Shown in pieces: positions 45,863-54,992 of a stretch of 64,000 bases of DNA; position 1 is the first letter of the stretch; each line of letters starts with the position of its first letter. The stretch comes from Desulforapulum autotrophicum (lineage in GTDB: Bacteria; Desulfobacterota; Desulfobacteria; Desulfobacterales; Desulfolunaceae). The stretch covers positions 62,001 to 126,000 of the forward strand of contig DYJE01000001.1 of the NCBI GenBank assembly GCA_020723285.1, read 5' to 3'. Below the pieces are notes generated by a model that made no database searches, was not told the DNA's origin, and was given only the letters and a program-made list of their open reading frames with translations. The position numbers and the translations under genes were made by a program.

Positions 45863-48175
45863 TTAATTGTCATAACTGCTGACCAGAATTTCACGGGGTT
45901 TGGCCCCATCCGCAGGCCCGATGATCCCTTCTTTTTCCATGGTTTCGATGATCCTGGCGGCCCGGTTGTAGCCGATGCGCAGATGCCTCTGAACGCTGGA
46001 GATGGACGCCTGACGGGTCTTTGTGACCAGGGCCACGGCCTCGTCGTATTTTTCGTCGTAATCGGCTTCCTCCTCGCCGTCTTCAACTTTTTCAGGCGGG
46101 GGTTTCAGGATGGATTCGTCGTATTCCGGAGCTTTCTGGTTTTTCCAGTACTCGATGAGCTGATTCAGTTCATCGTCTGAAATGTAGGCTCCGTGGATGC
46201 GCTGAAGCTTGGCCGTTCCCGGCGGCAGATACAGCATGTCGCCCATGCCCAGCAATGCTTCCGCGCCGTTGGTGTCGATGATGGTTCTTGAATCGATTTT
46301 CGACGATACCTGAAACGAGATGCGTGTGGGGAAGTTGGCTTTGATGATGCCGGTGAGAACGTCCACCGACGGGCGCTGGGTGGCCAGGATGATGTGCATG
46401 CCGCAGGCCCTGGCCATCTGGGCCAGTCGCGTGAGGGAGACTTCCACATCCCGTGACGCCACCATCATGAGGTCCGCCAGCTCGTCGATGATGATCACGA
46501 CATAGGGAAGCCGCTCATGAATGTGTTCGTATTCCGCATCCCCGTCGTTCCGGCTCACCGGATGCCCGGCTTTGAATTCCTTGTCCACCTTCTTGTTGTA
46601 CTGACCAATGTTCCGAGTCTTGAGTTCCGCCAGAAGCTCGTAGCGCCGCTCCATTTCCCTCACCGCCCAGAACAGGGCGTTGGTGGCCTTTTTCATGTCG
46701 GTGACCACCGGGGTGATGAGATGGGGAATACCGTCGTAAACGGAAAGTTCGATACGCTTGGGGTCGATCATGATCATGCGCACATCGTCGGGCGTGGCTC
46801 TGAAAAGGATGCTCGAAATCATGGCGTTCAGCCCCACGCTTTTACCGGCTCCGGTTGCCCCGGCGATGAGGAGATGGGGCATTTTATCCAGTTCGGCGGA
46901 AACGGGGTTGCCCACGATGTCATGCCCCAGGCAGATGGTCAATGGAGATTTGGAGCTCATGTAGGATGCTGACGTGACGATTTCCTTGATACACACCGAT
47001 TCCCGGGTGTCGTTGGGAATTTCGATACCGATGGCGTCCTTACCCGGAATGGGGGCGACGATACGGATACTGATGGCCCGCAATGCCAGGGCCAGATCGT
47101 CGGAGAGATTGACGATCTTGTTGATTTTCACACCCGGCGCGGGCTTGTATTCGAAGGTGGTGATCACAGGCCCGGGGGTCACGGCGGAAACCTGACCGAA
47201 CACGCCGAAATCCTCAAGTTTTTTTTCAAGGAGCCTGGACCGCATTTTCAGGTTTTCATCATCCACGGTGGACGGCCGCTTTTTGGGATTGTTTAAAAAT
47301 CCGATTCCGGGAAGTTTGAACTCATCGTTTCCTTTCATGAATTCAAATTCTTCCTGCTCGGTCACCGCCTGAATTTTCGGAGCCTTGGCCGGTTTGGGCG
47401 CTGAAATTTTTATGTCATGTTCCGGTCGTTTTTTTTCCGGGTCTTTCTTGTTTTTCCGGACCTCTTCGCGAAAGGGTTCGTCGAGTTTCTTCAGTTCACG
47501 TCTCGCCTTGTAATCCCTGATATACGCCGACAACCGGGACGGAAGAGAACCGATGAACGCGGCTGCCACAGCAATGGAACGGCCGGTTTTCTTCATAAAG
47601 GAAACGATGGAAAAATCCGTGGAAAGAATAAGCCCGATGATCACCAGAACTGCCACAATGACGCTGCCGCCCGTTACGTTGGCATATTCGACAAGCACGC
47701 TTTTCAAAGGAATGCCGATGATGCCTCCGGATGAAAACGGATGTCCGAACAGCGTGCAGGACTGATCGTCCGTGGCCATGGATACGAGCACACCGGTGGT
47801 GAGCACCAGTATAAATCCCCCTGAAGCCAGGGATTTGAGGTTCCGCTCCTTTTTCTGTCCCAGAAACCGCACGCTGGCCAGAAGCAGAATCGCTGGAATC
47901 CAGAACGATCCCACCCCGAAGAGTCCCACGAGGATACCTGAAAGATAAGACCCCATCATTCCGAAAAGATTCCGGACTTCCCCTTCGGCTCCGGCGTGAT
48001 TCAGTGACGGATCAGTGGGGCTGTAGGAGATAAGGCTTACCAGAGTCAAAATGACCAGGAAGAAAAGAACGGTGCCGATGATCTCTTTACGCATCGTGTC
48101 ACTCAGCCTGAATGCCGATAGTACCGGAGCTTCCGGTTTTCGATCGGGTTGACGGTTCGTTCGTTTCTTTTTCAT
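45863..48175 (-). CDS. ftsK: DNA translocase FtsK/SpoIIIE
   Basis: A 770-residue protein from the ATG at 48175, which shares one base with the RNase J stop codon; a longer upstream frame lies inside the RNase J gene. The N-terminus has four membrane helices (about 25-180), then a short charged linker, the RecA-like motor with Walker A AGATGAGKS and Walker B VIIIDELADLMM, and a C-terminal winged-helix gamma domain (QRHLRIGYNRAARI). It moves chromosome ends through the septum and activates XerCD recombination. Confidence 0.95.
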   Translation of the reverse strand: MKKKRTNRQPDRKPEAPVLSAFRLSDTMRKEIIGTVLFFLVILTLVSLISYSPTDPSLNHAGAEGEVRNLFGMMGSYLSGILVGLFGVGSFWIPAILLLASVRFLGQKKERNLKSLASGGFILVLTTGVLVSMATDDQSCTLFGHPFSSGGIIGIPLKSVLVEYANVTGGSVIVAVLVIIGLILSTDFSIVSFMKKTGRSIAVAAAFIGSLPSRLSAYIRDYKARRELKKLDEPFREEVRKNKKDPEKKRPEHDIKISAPKPAKAPKIQAVTEQEEFEFMKGNDEFKLPGIGFLNNPKKRPSTVDDENLKMRSRLLEKKLEDFGVFGQVSAVTPGPVITTFEYKPAPGVKINKIVNLSDDLALALRAISIRIVAPIPGKDAIGIEIPNDTRESVCIKEIVTSASYMSSKSPLTICLGHDIVGNPVSAELDKMPHLLIAGATGAGKSVGLNAMISSILFRATPDDVRMIMIDPKRIELSVYDGIPHLITPVVTDMKKATNALFWAVREMERRYELLAELKTRNIGQYNKKVDKEFKAGHPVSRNDGDAEYEHIHERLPYVVIIIDELADLMMVASRDVEVSLTRLAQMARACGMHIILATQRPSVDVLTGIIKANFPTRISFQVSSKIDSRTIIDTNGAEALLGMGDMLYLPPGTAKLQRIHGAYISDDELNQLIEYWKNQKAPEYDESILKPPPEKVEDGEEEADYDEKYDEAVALVTKTRQASISSVQRHLRIGYNRAARIIETMEKEGIIGPADGAKPREILVSSYDN

Positions 48176-49821
48176 CACAATTCCATGATCACCGGAACGA
48201 TGATGGGGCGTCGTTTGATGGTGAAATTGAAGTACTGGCGAAGGGCCTTCTGAATTTTCGAGCGGATGATTTCGATCCTGTTGGGGATATCCAGCCCAAC
48301 CTCTTCGATGACTTCCAGGATGACGCACTGGGCGTCGTCGATCAGATGGCCGGTGGCGGTCCAGAACACGAACCCCCTGGACACGATTTCAGGACCGTAC
48401 ATGATGATGCCTGTTTCCTCGTCAAAGACAATGGTGACCACCACAAGCCCGTCTTCGGAAAGCATCTGGCGTTCCTTGAGAACGCTTCGGCCCACATCGC
48501 CCACACCTTTGCCGTCAACGAGAACACGGCCCGTGGGAACACGGCCGACAATCCGGCCTTTCCTGTTTTCAAAGGAGATAATCTGGCCGTTTTCCGCCAG
48601 AATGATTTTTTCCCTGTTGATTCCGGCAGACTGCGCAAGCCGGGCATGGTGAACAAGATGCCGGTATTCGCCGTGGATGGGGATGAAAAATTCCGGATTG
48701 GTGAGCCGGATCATCATCTTCAGCTCTTCCTGGTATGCGTGGCCGGACACATGGACGCTGGATGTCCGTTCGTACACCACGTTGGCCCCCAGTTTGTAAA
48801 GGCTGTTGATGATGTTGGAAATGGGTTTTTCATTACCGGGAATGATTTTCGACGACAGGATCACGGTGTCATCTTTTTCGATCCGGATATGCTTGTGGCT
48901 TCCGGTGGATATTCGCGCCAGGGCCGACATGGGTTCTCCCTGGCTGCCGGTGGTGAGCATGACGATCTGCCGGGGCGGATAATGATCCACATCCTTCACA
49001 TCGATCTCCATGCCGTCGGGGACCGACAGAAATCCCAGGCGTTTGGCGATTTCAACCGTCATTTCAAGGCTCCGGCCACTGAAAATCAGTTTGCTTTTCC
49101 GACGTTCGGCGATATTGACGATCTGCTGGATCCGCGCCACATTGGAAGCGAACAAGGCAACAATGATCCGGCCCTTGCTTTCTTCACAGACCGACTGGAG
49201 CGAATCCGCCACCGACTGATCCGACATGGTGTAACCTTCGGTTTCCACGTTGGTGGAATCGGACATCAGAGCAAGAACCCCTTCCGCTCCGCAACGGGCG
49301 AAACTGTTCACGTCGGTCATCATGGCTTCGTTGCCGCCGTGTCCGATTTTGAAATCGCCGGTGTGGATCAGCATGCCTTCGGGTGTTTTAACGGTGATTC
49401 CCACACCATCCACGGTGCTGTGGCTGACTCTGATGAATCCCATCTCAAACGGTCCGATATGAACGGGTTTTCCGGGAAAGACTTCGATATACTCCACGTC
49501 GAACAGCCCGTGTTCCTCCACCTTGTTTTTTGCGACTCCCAGGGTGAACGGCGTGCCGTAAACCGGAATCCGCAGTTCTTTCAGGAGGTAGGGAAGTGCT
49601 CCGATATGGTCTTCGTGGGCGTGGGTCAGGAAAACTGCCGAAATACGGGCGTCACTTTGAATGATGTAGTCCATGGACGGAATGACAATATCGATGCCCA
49701 GCATGTAATCCTCGGGAAACATCAGCCCCGCATCGATGATGATACCGGTGTCTCCATATTCGATGACCATCATGTTGAGCCCGATTTCTCCAAGGCCCCC
49801 CAGAGGAATGATTTTCAGCAT
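48175..49821 (-). CDS. rnj: Ribonuclease J
   Basis: A 548-residue metallo-beta-lactamase/beta-CASP nuclease. The zinc ligands appear in THAHEDHIG (about residue 74-82) and HTGDFKIGH; MSDSTNVETEG and SVHVSGHAYQEEL mark the beta-CASP domain, and the C-terminal region ends in RRPIIVPVIMEL. RNase J is a 5'-exonuclease/endonuclease for mRNA and rRNA processing. It is coupled to ftsK (overlapping stop and start) and lies 68 bases after the 110-residue gene. Confidence 0.95.
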   Translation of the reverse strand: MLKIIPLGGLGEIGLNMMVIEYGDTGIIIDAGLMFPEDYMLGIDIVIPSMDYIIQSDARISAVFLTHAHEDHIGALPYLLKELRIPVYGTPFTLGVAKNKVEEHGLFDVEYIEVFPGKPVHIGPFEMGFIRVSHSTVDGVGITVKTPEGMLIHTGDFKIGHGGNEAMMTDVNSFARCGAEGVLALMSDSTNVETEGYTMSDQSVADSLQSVCEESKGRIIVALFASNVARIQQIVNIAERRKSKLIFSGRSLEMTVEIAKRLGFLSVPDGMEIDVKDVDHYPPRQIVMLTTGSQGEPMSALARISTGSHKHIRIEKDDTVILSSKIIPGNEKPISNIINSLYKLGANVVYERTSSVHVSGHAYQEELKMMIRLTNPEFFIPIHGEYRHLVHHARLAQSAGINREKIILAENGQIISFENRKGRIVGRVPTGRVLVDGKGVGDVGRSVLKERQMLSEDGLVVVTIVFDEETGIIMYGPEIVSRGFVFWTATGHLIDDAQCVILEVIEEVGLDIPNRIEIIRSKIQKALRQYFNFTIKRRPIIVPVIMEL

Positions 49822-49889
49822 GTTATGATCAGCCTTTTGGTTTACAGAACAGGTTAGTACGTCGCAAGGATCATTCTCATAACCGGTTG

Positions 49890-50222
49890 TCAGACAATAA
49901 TCCCCAGTTGTTCCATCATGGCGTCCAGAGTTTCAACCAGCCAATTCCGCTGTTCCCGATTTGCGTAAGCGATGCAATGGCATCGGATGTTGCCGGACGC
50001 CCGGACCAACAGCCCGCAGGACAGGCGGTCTTCTTCAAGCTCGATCCCGAAATGGAAGGGCTTGCACGGGCCATGGTCATTCTGCTGGTCCGTCAGAAGC
50101 TCCTCCGGAATCTCAAGCCAGTAGACCCCTTCCAGTCCGGCGGTTTTTAAGTGTTTGCCCAGATAGTCTTTGACTTTCCCGTAATCCCAGGATCTCAGTT
50201 CATCAATCACGTATTGTTTCAT
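49890..50222 (-). CDS. Conserved hypothetical protein, 110 residues
   Basis: A small acidic, soluble protein beginning MKQYVIDELRSWDYGKVKDYL. It has a beta-rich centre (EGVYWLEIPEELL...FHFGIELEEDRL) and a C-terminal helix; three cysteines do not form an obvious metal site. No function is recognised. Its position upstream of rnj and ftsK on the same strand suggests cotranscription with them. Confidence 0.72.
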   Translation of the reverse strand: MKQYVIDELRSWDYGKVKDYLGKHLKTAGLEGVYWLEIPEELLTDQQNDHGPCKPFHFGIELEEDRLSCGLLVRASGNIRCHCIAYANREQRNWLVETLDAMMEQLGIIV

Positions 50223-50400
50223 AATCAGATGGCATTACCATACTTCAGACATCCAGGCAAGGCGGTTGTCGCAAGGCAGTACAGATAAACATTCAACATC
50301 AAACGGAAAGTCGGCTCGGTTAAGGACTGACTTGCAGATACTGAGAAATAGTTAGAAGCAATTCTTAAAAGGAAGGGCATGCCCAATGGATAATGGAATT

Positions 50401-50431
50401 CTCCGGCCCTTAACGGCACGACAGGCCGGAG
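50401..50431 (-). terminator. Hairpin downstream of the ferredoxin gene
   Basis: CTCCGGCC and GGCCGGAG form a perfect 8-bp GC-rich stem around a 15-base loop, 16 bases after the ferredoxin stop. The T-tract is absent on the minus strand, so it may act as an mRNA 3' stabiliser or weak terminator. Confidence 0.5.
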
Positions 50432-50446
50432 AAAAATATCATAAAA

Positions 50447-50635
50447 TCAGTCTTCTTCCACGGCAACGGCGTCGGTTTCACAAACTTCAACGCAGCTCTC
50501 GCAGCCAAGACATTCTTCGCCATTTACAACAACGGATTTTCCGTTTTTCATTTCAAACACTTCCACAGGACAAACATCCACACACTCTTCGCAACCTACA
50601 CATTTGTCAGCATCTACGGTCGGTGTAAAACCCAT
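50447..50635 (-). CDS. Two-cluster (8Fe) ferredoxin
   Basis: A 62-residue clostridial-type ferredoxin with two motifs, CVGCEECVDVCP and CLGCESCVEVCE, each for a [4Fe-4S] cluster. It is very acidic, as usual for low-potential cytoplasmic electron carriers. AGGAGG lies upstream of the ATG. It is monocistronic, with an AT-rich upstream region and a downstream hairpin. Confidence 0.95.
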   Translation of the reverse strand: MGFTPTVDADKCVGCEECVDVCPVEVFEMKNGKSVVVNGEECLGCESCVEVCETDAVAVEED

Positions 50636-50838
50636 GTTAAAAGCCTCCTCAAAAAAAATAATTATTATAATAGTTTACATAACCCAATATCGGCTTTGCA
50701 AAACTTTTTTTTCAAGTTCGACAAACCGGTCTATTCTTATATCTATTTTTTTCTGCCTGTCAATATGGTTTTTTATTAAATTCCCTCAGGCAAAAAAAGT
50801 GCCAGAATGCCTATCATTCCACGATATTCACACCTTTT

Positions 50839-51810
50839 TCACATTTGAAAAAAACCGATCACGGTATTCCGAAACCGGTTTTTATCCATTTCCCTTACGA
50901 CCTTTGTTTCTGTAAAACGCGAGAAAAAATCATTCGGATGAACATGATAAGCGACATACAGTTCCAGGCCCTCTGCCGTGTTTGACATGGTCGTGTCAAA
51001 GCATGACATCTTTTCGTTGGCATCGAAAAGGGTGAGTTCTTTCAAAACCCTGGATAAATCTCCGCCACGATTGAGTCGATCCAGGGATTCAGGACCCATC
51101 GTCCCGATGTGGACAAGTTCGGGAACATGCTCTTTAAGATGGTCGATGACAGGCTTTCGCGTTGTGAGAAAAAAAACATCCATGGCATCCCGTTCGCTTG
51201 CATCGCCATGGACATACAGACTGGCCCAGGCTGAAATCCGCTGTTCGATATTCATGTCTGCGGAGAGATCCGGAGGGACAGGTTGGGATAGGGCCATATC
51301 CGATTCACGCCTGAGTTCCGCAATATCATCGTCGCCGAGAAGAGTCTCGAACAGTTTTTTTTCACGGCTGAAAACAGATTCAAGATCCCTGTCGATCTCC
51401 CGGTTTTTCACGTCATAGTCCCTTGCCATTTCAAGAAAAGCAGCGGACCTGAACACATACGGCCACACGTCCGGCTCATTCGGATGAGCATAAGATTCAT
51501 CAGAGCCCTTGAGAACGGCAGACCGAATGAAAGGAACGCAATCCGGGTCCACCAGAGGAACGCCTCCCTGTCCTTTCAAGAAAGACGACAATTTTTCATG
51601 GATCAGACCTGTCCCCGATGTGTGTTCTTTTAAAAAACACCTGACCTTTTCCTCAATTCCCTGAGCCCGAAACACGGTCGTCACTCCGGGATACGAATCT
51701 TCAGGATGATTCAGAACGCCGAGCAAGGCCATGGAACCGAAAATGCCGAGGATCGCTTCTCGAAGGGTATCACTCACACATGTGTGTGGAAAAACAAGCG
51801 GTGTCATCAT
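50839..51810 (-). CDS. Conserved hypothetical protein, 323 residues, third gene of the tmk operon
   Basis: I do not recognise the family. The protein is soluble and largely helical, with charged stretches at about 130-180 (REIDRDLESVFSREKK) and a C-terminal part rich in polar residues (SNTAEGLELYVAYHVHPND). There is no signal peptide or metal motif. It starts 19 bases after the CysK-CysRS fusion on the same strand, so it is very probably cotranscribed with it and tmk. Confidence 0.72.
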   Translation of the reverse strand: MMTPLVFPHTCVSDTLREAILGIFGSMALLGVLNHPEDSYPGVTTVFRAQGIEEKVRCFLKEHTSGTGLIHEKLSSFLKGQGGVPLVDPDCVPFIRSAVLKGSDESYAHPNEPDVWPYVFRSAAFLEMARDYDVKNREIDRDLESVFSREKKLFETLLGDDDIAELRRESDMALSQPVPPDLSADMNIEQRISAWASLYVHGDASERDAMDVFFLTTRKPVIDHLKEHVPELVHIGTMGPESLDRLNRGGDLSRVLKELTLFDANEKMSCFDTTMSNTAEGLELYVAYHVHPNDFFSRFTETKVVREMDKNRFRNTVIGFFQM

Positions 51811-51829
51811 CCTATTTCCTTATGCAGGG

Positions 51830-54100
51830 TCAGCTTTTGGAGTCCCGTGTCCGAACCCCGAGGGATTCCAGCCGTTCTCTCAACCGGTCGGCCTTTTCCC
51901 AATCTTTGTCCGCCCTCGCCCGTTCACGCTCTTCCATCAGGCTTTGGACAAGGGTGTCAGAGTAGAGGTTATGAAAATCACACACATTGAGCACAGCGTC
52001 AAGATCCCTGAACACCTTGACCACCTCGCCCGCACCGTCTTCGTCGATGGCTCTTTCCTGAATCAGAACGTTCAGCTTTTTCACAGCTCCGAATATGGAC
52101 GCCAGCGCTTCGGACATGTTCAAATCTTCGTTCATGGCATGAATAAACCCATGCTTGATGTCATAGACGATCTGCCCCAGATCGGGATACGGCCTGCCAC
52201 CTCTGACATTCAGAAGATCCTGAATGCAGTCGTCAAGTTTCTGCAATGCACGTCGTGATTCCATAAGTCTGTCTTCACTGAAATGTAGGGCTTTCCGGTA
52301 ATGGGTGGCGAGCATCCAGAACCTGATTTCACGGCCGCTGAATCCCCTGTCGGCCAGCTGATCCAGTGTCAGATAATTTTCGGATTCATCCACACGTTTT
52401 CCGTTGAAAAAAACCTGATCACAGTGGACCCAGAAATTGGCCAGAGGTTTGCCATGAAGCGACCTGGAGATGGCCTGTTCGTTTTCATGATGGGGAAACA
52501 CCAGCTCCCTGCTGCTGGTATGGATATCGAAATGACTGCCCAGATATTTCATGGAGATGGCCGCACACTGGAGATGAAGCGTGGGCCGTACCCGTCCCCA
52601 GACCGTGTCCACATAATTCCCCCGTTCATCTTCTGAAGGTCTGCTCTTTTTCAGCAGTGTGAAATCTCTGGGATTGTCTTTTTCATACTCCCCGAGATCC
52701 ACGGTGTGACCCAGCCGGATCTTGTCCAGGTCCACCCGAGAAAGGCTTCCGTACTCTTCAAATTTAGACACGTCGAAGTACAGGCTCTGCTGTTTTTCAT
52801 ACGCCAGTCCTTTTTCCGCCAGTTGGCCGGCCAGAGCGGCCATGTCGTCCAGATGCTCGCTGACCCTTGGATACCGTTCCGCAGGTTTCACGCCCAATGT
52901 GCCCAGATCATCGACAAAACGCTTGAAGTACTCATCCGTCACGGTTTTAAGAGAGACATTCTCCCGCTCCGCCCTCTGGATGGTCTTGTCGTCAAAATCG
53001 GTGACATTCACGATGTGCGTGGTCTTGAATCCCCTGAAGTCCAGATAACGGCACAGAAGATCGGCAAAAACGTAGCGCCGAAGCACACCGAGATGAAGAC
53101 GGTCGTGAACCGTGGGACCGCAGGAATACATGGACACTTTGCCCGGTTCAATGGACACGAAGGGTTCCTTCCTGTGACTCTGGGTATTGAACAGCACAGG
53201 ACCGGCGATGTCCTGAACGGCAAACACCGGCGTTGACAGATAGCGCTCGCCGCCGTCGGGGAAAATCACGACAAGGGTTCCGGAGTCCATGGTTTCGGCA
53301 ATCTGCATGGCCACGGCACAGGCCGCACCGCTGCTCATTCCCACAAAAAGGCCAGATTCCCTGGCAAGCCGCCGGGTCATGTCAAACGCCGCGTCGTCCT
53401 CCACATTGATTTTCCTGTCCAGCCGCGACCTGTCGTATATGCCGGGTTCATAAGCCTCTTTCATGTTCTTGAGGCCCTGGATCTTATGGCCCAGGTAGGG
53501 CTCAACGCCAATGATCTCTATGGCTGGGTTCAGTTCCTTGAGCCTTCGGGAAAGTCCCATAAGGGTTCCGGTGGTCCCCATGGTGGCCACCACGGCCGTG
53601 ACCGACCCTCCGGTGTCCCGCCAGATTTCCTCGGCAGTCCCGTGGTAATGAGCCATCCAGTTGGCGTCCGTGTTATACTGATCACTCATGAAATAACGAT
53701 CCGGATTTTCCTTGAAAAGACGCCGGACTTCCTCGATGGCTCCGTCCGTCCCAAGATGTCCGGGCGTAAGAATGATTTCAGCGCCCCTGGCCTGAAGGAT
53801 CTGTCGTCTTTCCAGACTCACCGCCTCGCTCATGGCCAGTTTCAGCCGGTAACCCTTGACCGAACAGACCAGAGCGAGACCGATGCCCGTGTTACCGCTG
53901 GTGGCTTCGATGACGATTTTATCCCGGGTCAGCGCCCCGGATCGTTCGCCGCGTTCGATCATGTTCAGGGCCGGCCTGTCCTTGATGGAACCGCCGGGAT
54001 TGAAATATTCGAGTTTGGCGAGAATAGTGACGCCTTTTTTCGGAGACTTCAGCTCCACGAGAGGCGTGTTTCCTATGGTATCTAAAATGGATCGGCTCAT
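51830..54100 (-). CDS. Cysteine synthase fused to cysteinyl-tRNA synthetase
   Basis: A 756-residue fusion. Residues 1-300 are a PLP-dependent cysteine synthase/cystathionine-beta-synthase-like domain: PLP lysine in NPGGSIKDRP, phosphate/substrate loop EATSGNTGIG and GTTGTLMG. Residues about 310-756 are a class I cysteinyl-tRNA synthetase: CGPTVHDRLHLG (HIGH region and zinc Cys), HLQCAAISMKYLG, and FPHHENEQAIS with zinc ligands. The KMSKS loop at 568-572 reads KRVDE, so the second catalytic lysine is an aspartate. By family the protein could make cysteine and charge it to tRNA-Cys, though the altered loop could weaken aminoacylation. It lies nine bases after tmk. Confidence 0.9.
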   Translation of the reverse strand: MSRSILDTIGNTPLVELKSPKKGVTILAKLEYFNPGGSIKDRPALNMIERGERSGALTRDKIVIEATSGNTGIGLALVCSVKGYRLKLAMSEAVSLERRQILQARGAEIILTPGHLGTDGAIEEVRRLFKENPDRYFMSDQYNTDANWMAHYHGTAEEIWRDTGGSVTAVVATMGTTGTLMGLSRRLKELNPAIEIIGVEPYLGHKIQGLKNMKEAYEPGIYDRSRLDRKINVEDDAAFDMTRRLARESGLFVGMSSGAACAVAMQIAETMDSGTLVVIFPDGGERYLSTPVFAVQDIAGPVLFNTQSHRKEPFVSIEPGKVSMYSCGPTVHDRLHLGVLRRYVFADLLCRYLDFRGFKTTHIVNVTDFDDKTIQRAERENVSLKTVTDEYFKRFVDDLGTLGVKPAERYPRVSEHLDDMAALAGQLAEKGLAYEKQQSLYFDVSKFEEYGSLSRVDLDKIRLGHTVDLGEYEKDNPRDFTLLKKSRPSEDERGNYVDTVWGRVRPTLHLQCAAISMKYLGSHFDIHTSSRELVFPHHENEQAISRSLHGKPLANFWVHCDQVFFNGKRVDESENYLTLDQLADRGFSGREIRFWMLATHYRKALHFSEDRLMESRRALQKLDDCIQDLLNVRGGRPYPDLGQIVYDIKHGFIHAMNEDLNMSEALASIFGAVKKLNVLIQERAIDEDGAGEVVKVFRDLDAVLNVCDFHNLYSDTLVQSLMEERERARADKDWEKADRLRERLESLGVRTRDSKS

Positions 54101-54109
54101 GACATGACC

Positions 54110-54757
54110 TTATATACTGTGGACCAGTGAAAACCGGCGTTCCAGAGTCGACCGGATCTGTTCAAAAACCAGGGCCTCCGAGACAGAGGCATCGATGATC
54201 ACGATGCGTTCAGGATATTCTTCGGCGAGAATGAGATACCCCTTTCTCACTTTTTCATGAAAGGCAAGGGTTTCCTGTTCAAAACGGGACTCTCCCGTGG
54301 GCCGTTTGCCGCCGTCAATGGCGGCCCAGGCCCGTTCAAGCCCCACAACCGGATCGAGATCGAAAAGAAACGTGATGTCGGGTGTCAGTCCTTCAAGAAC
54401 CTGAGTGTGGATGTCACGGATCATGGAAAGATCAAGACCTCGTGCATGCCCTTGATACACGGTGGTGGCGTCAGAAAACCGGTCACTGATCACGGCGTGA
54501 CCGGCCTCAAGAGCCGGGCGTATCCTTTCCCGGATATGCTGGGCTCTGTCCGCCGCGTAGAGAAAAAGCTCGGCTTCCGGGGCAAGATCACGGTTTTCAG
54601 GGTCCAGCAGAATTTTTCTGATCTGCCTTCCGATACGGGTATCTCCCGGTTCCCGTGTCGTGACGCATGGTTTTCCGCAGGCTTCCAGATAACGCCGGGT
54701 ATGCTCCATCTGGGTTGTTTTGCCCGACCCCTCAATGCCTTCAAATGTGATGAACAT
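54110..54757 (-). CDS. tmk: Thymidylate kinase
   Basis: A 215-residue dTMP kinase from the ATG at 54757 (MFITFEGIEGSGKTTQ); an upstream TTG adds 14 residues that do not fit the family. The P-loop is EGIEGSGKT, TREPGDTRIG is the DRX/ERP segment, and DRFSDATTVYQGHARGLD contains the catalytic DR motif. It makes dTDP for DNA synthesis and heads the operon tmk, cysK-cysS fusion, hypothetical protein. The ribosome binding site is weak. Confidence 0.95.
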   Translation of the reverse strand: MFITFEGIEGSGKTTQMEHTRRYLEACGKPCVTTREPGDTRIGRQIRKILLDPENRDLAPEAELFLYAADRAQHIRERIRPALEAGHAVISDRFSDATTVYQGHARGLDLSMIRDIHTQVLEGLTPDITFLFDLDPVVGLERAWAAIDGGKRPTGESRFEQETLAFHEKVRKGYLILAEEYPERIVIIDASVSEALVFEQIRSTLERRFSLVHSI

Positions 54758-54992
54758 AAATTTAAAACCGTTTTTAAAAAGGGCTGGTTCATGTTTCAAG
54801 GTTCAACAATCCCTTGACTTTTGGCTGTAATTTGGCTTTTATACTGTTTTTCCATGACGTGTTCAAGCGGTTATCCGAAGAACAGGGCTTTTTTCCCAAA
54901 ACACGGAAATCCACGTTCCGGTTCAAGATAAGGTCCGGAATAACCTTATAAAAAACCGGGTTCAAACCACCCTACACAATACCGACGACTCT

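Noticed and set aside
48112-49857. A 581-codon open frame on the plus strand
   Set aside because: It is antisense to RNase J, has no family features, an unlikely Asp/His/Phe-rich composition, and arises from the codon bias of the real gene.
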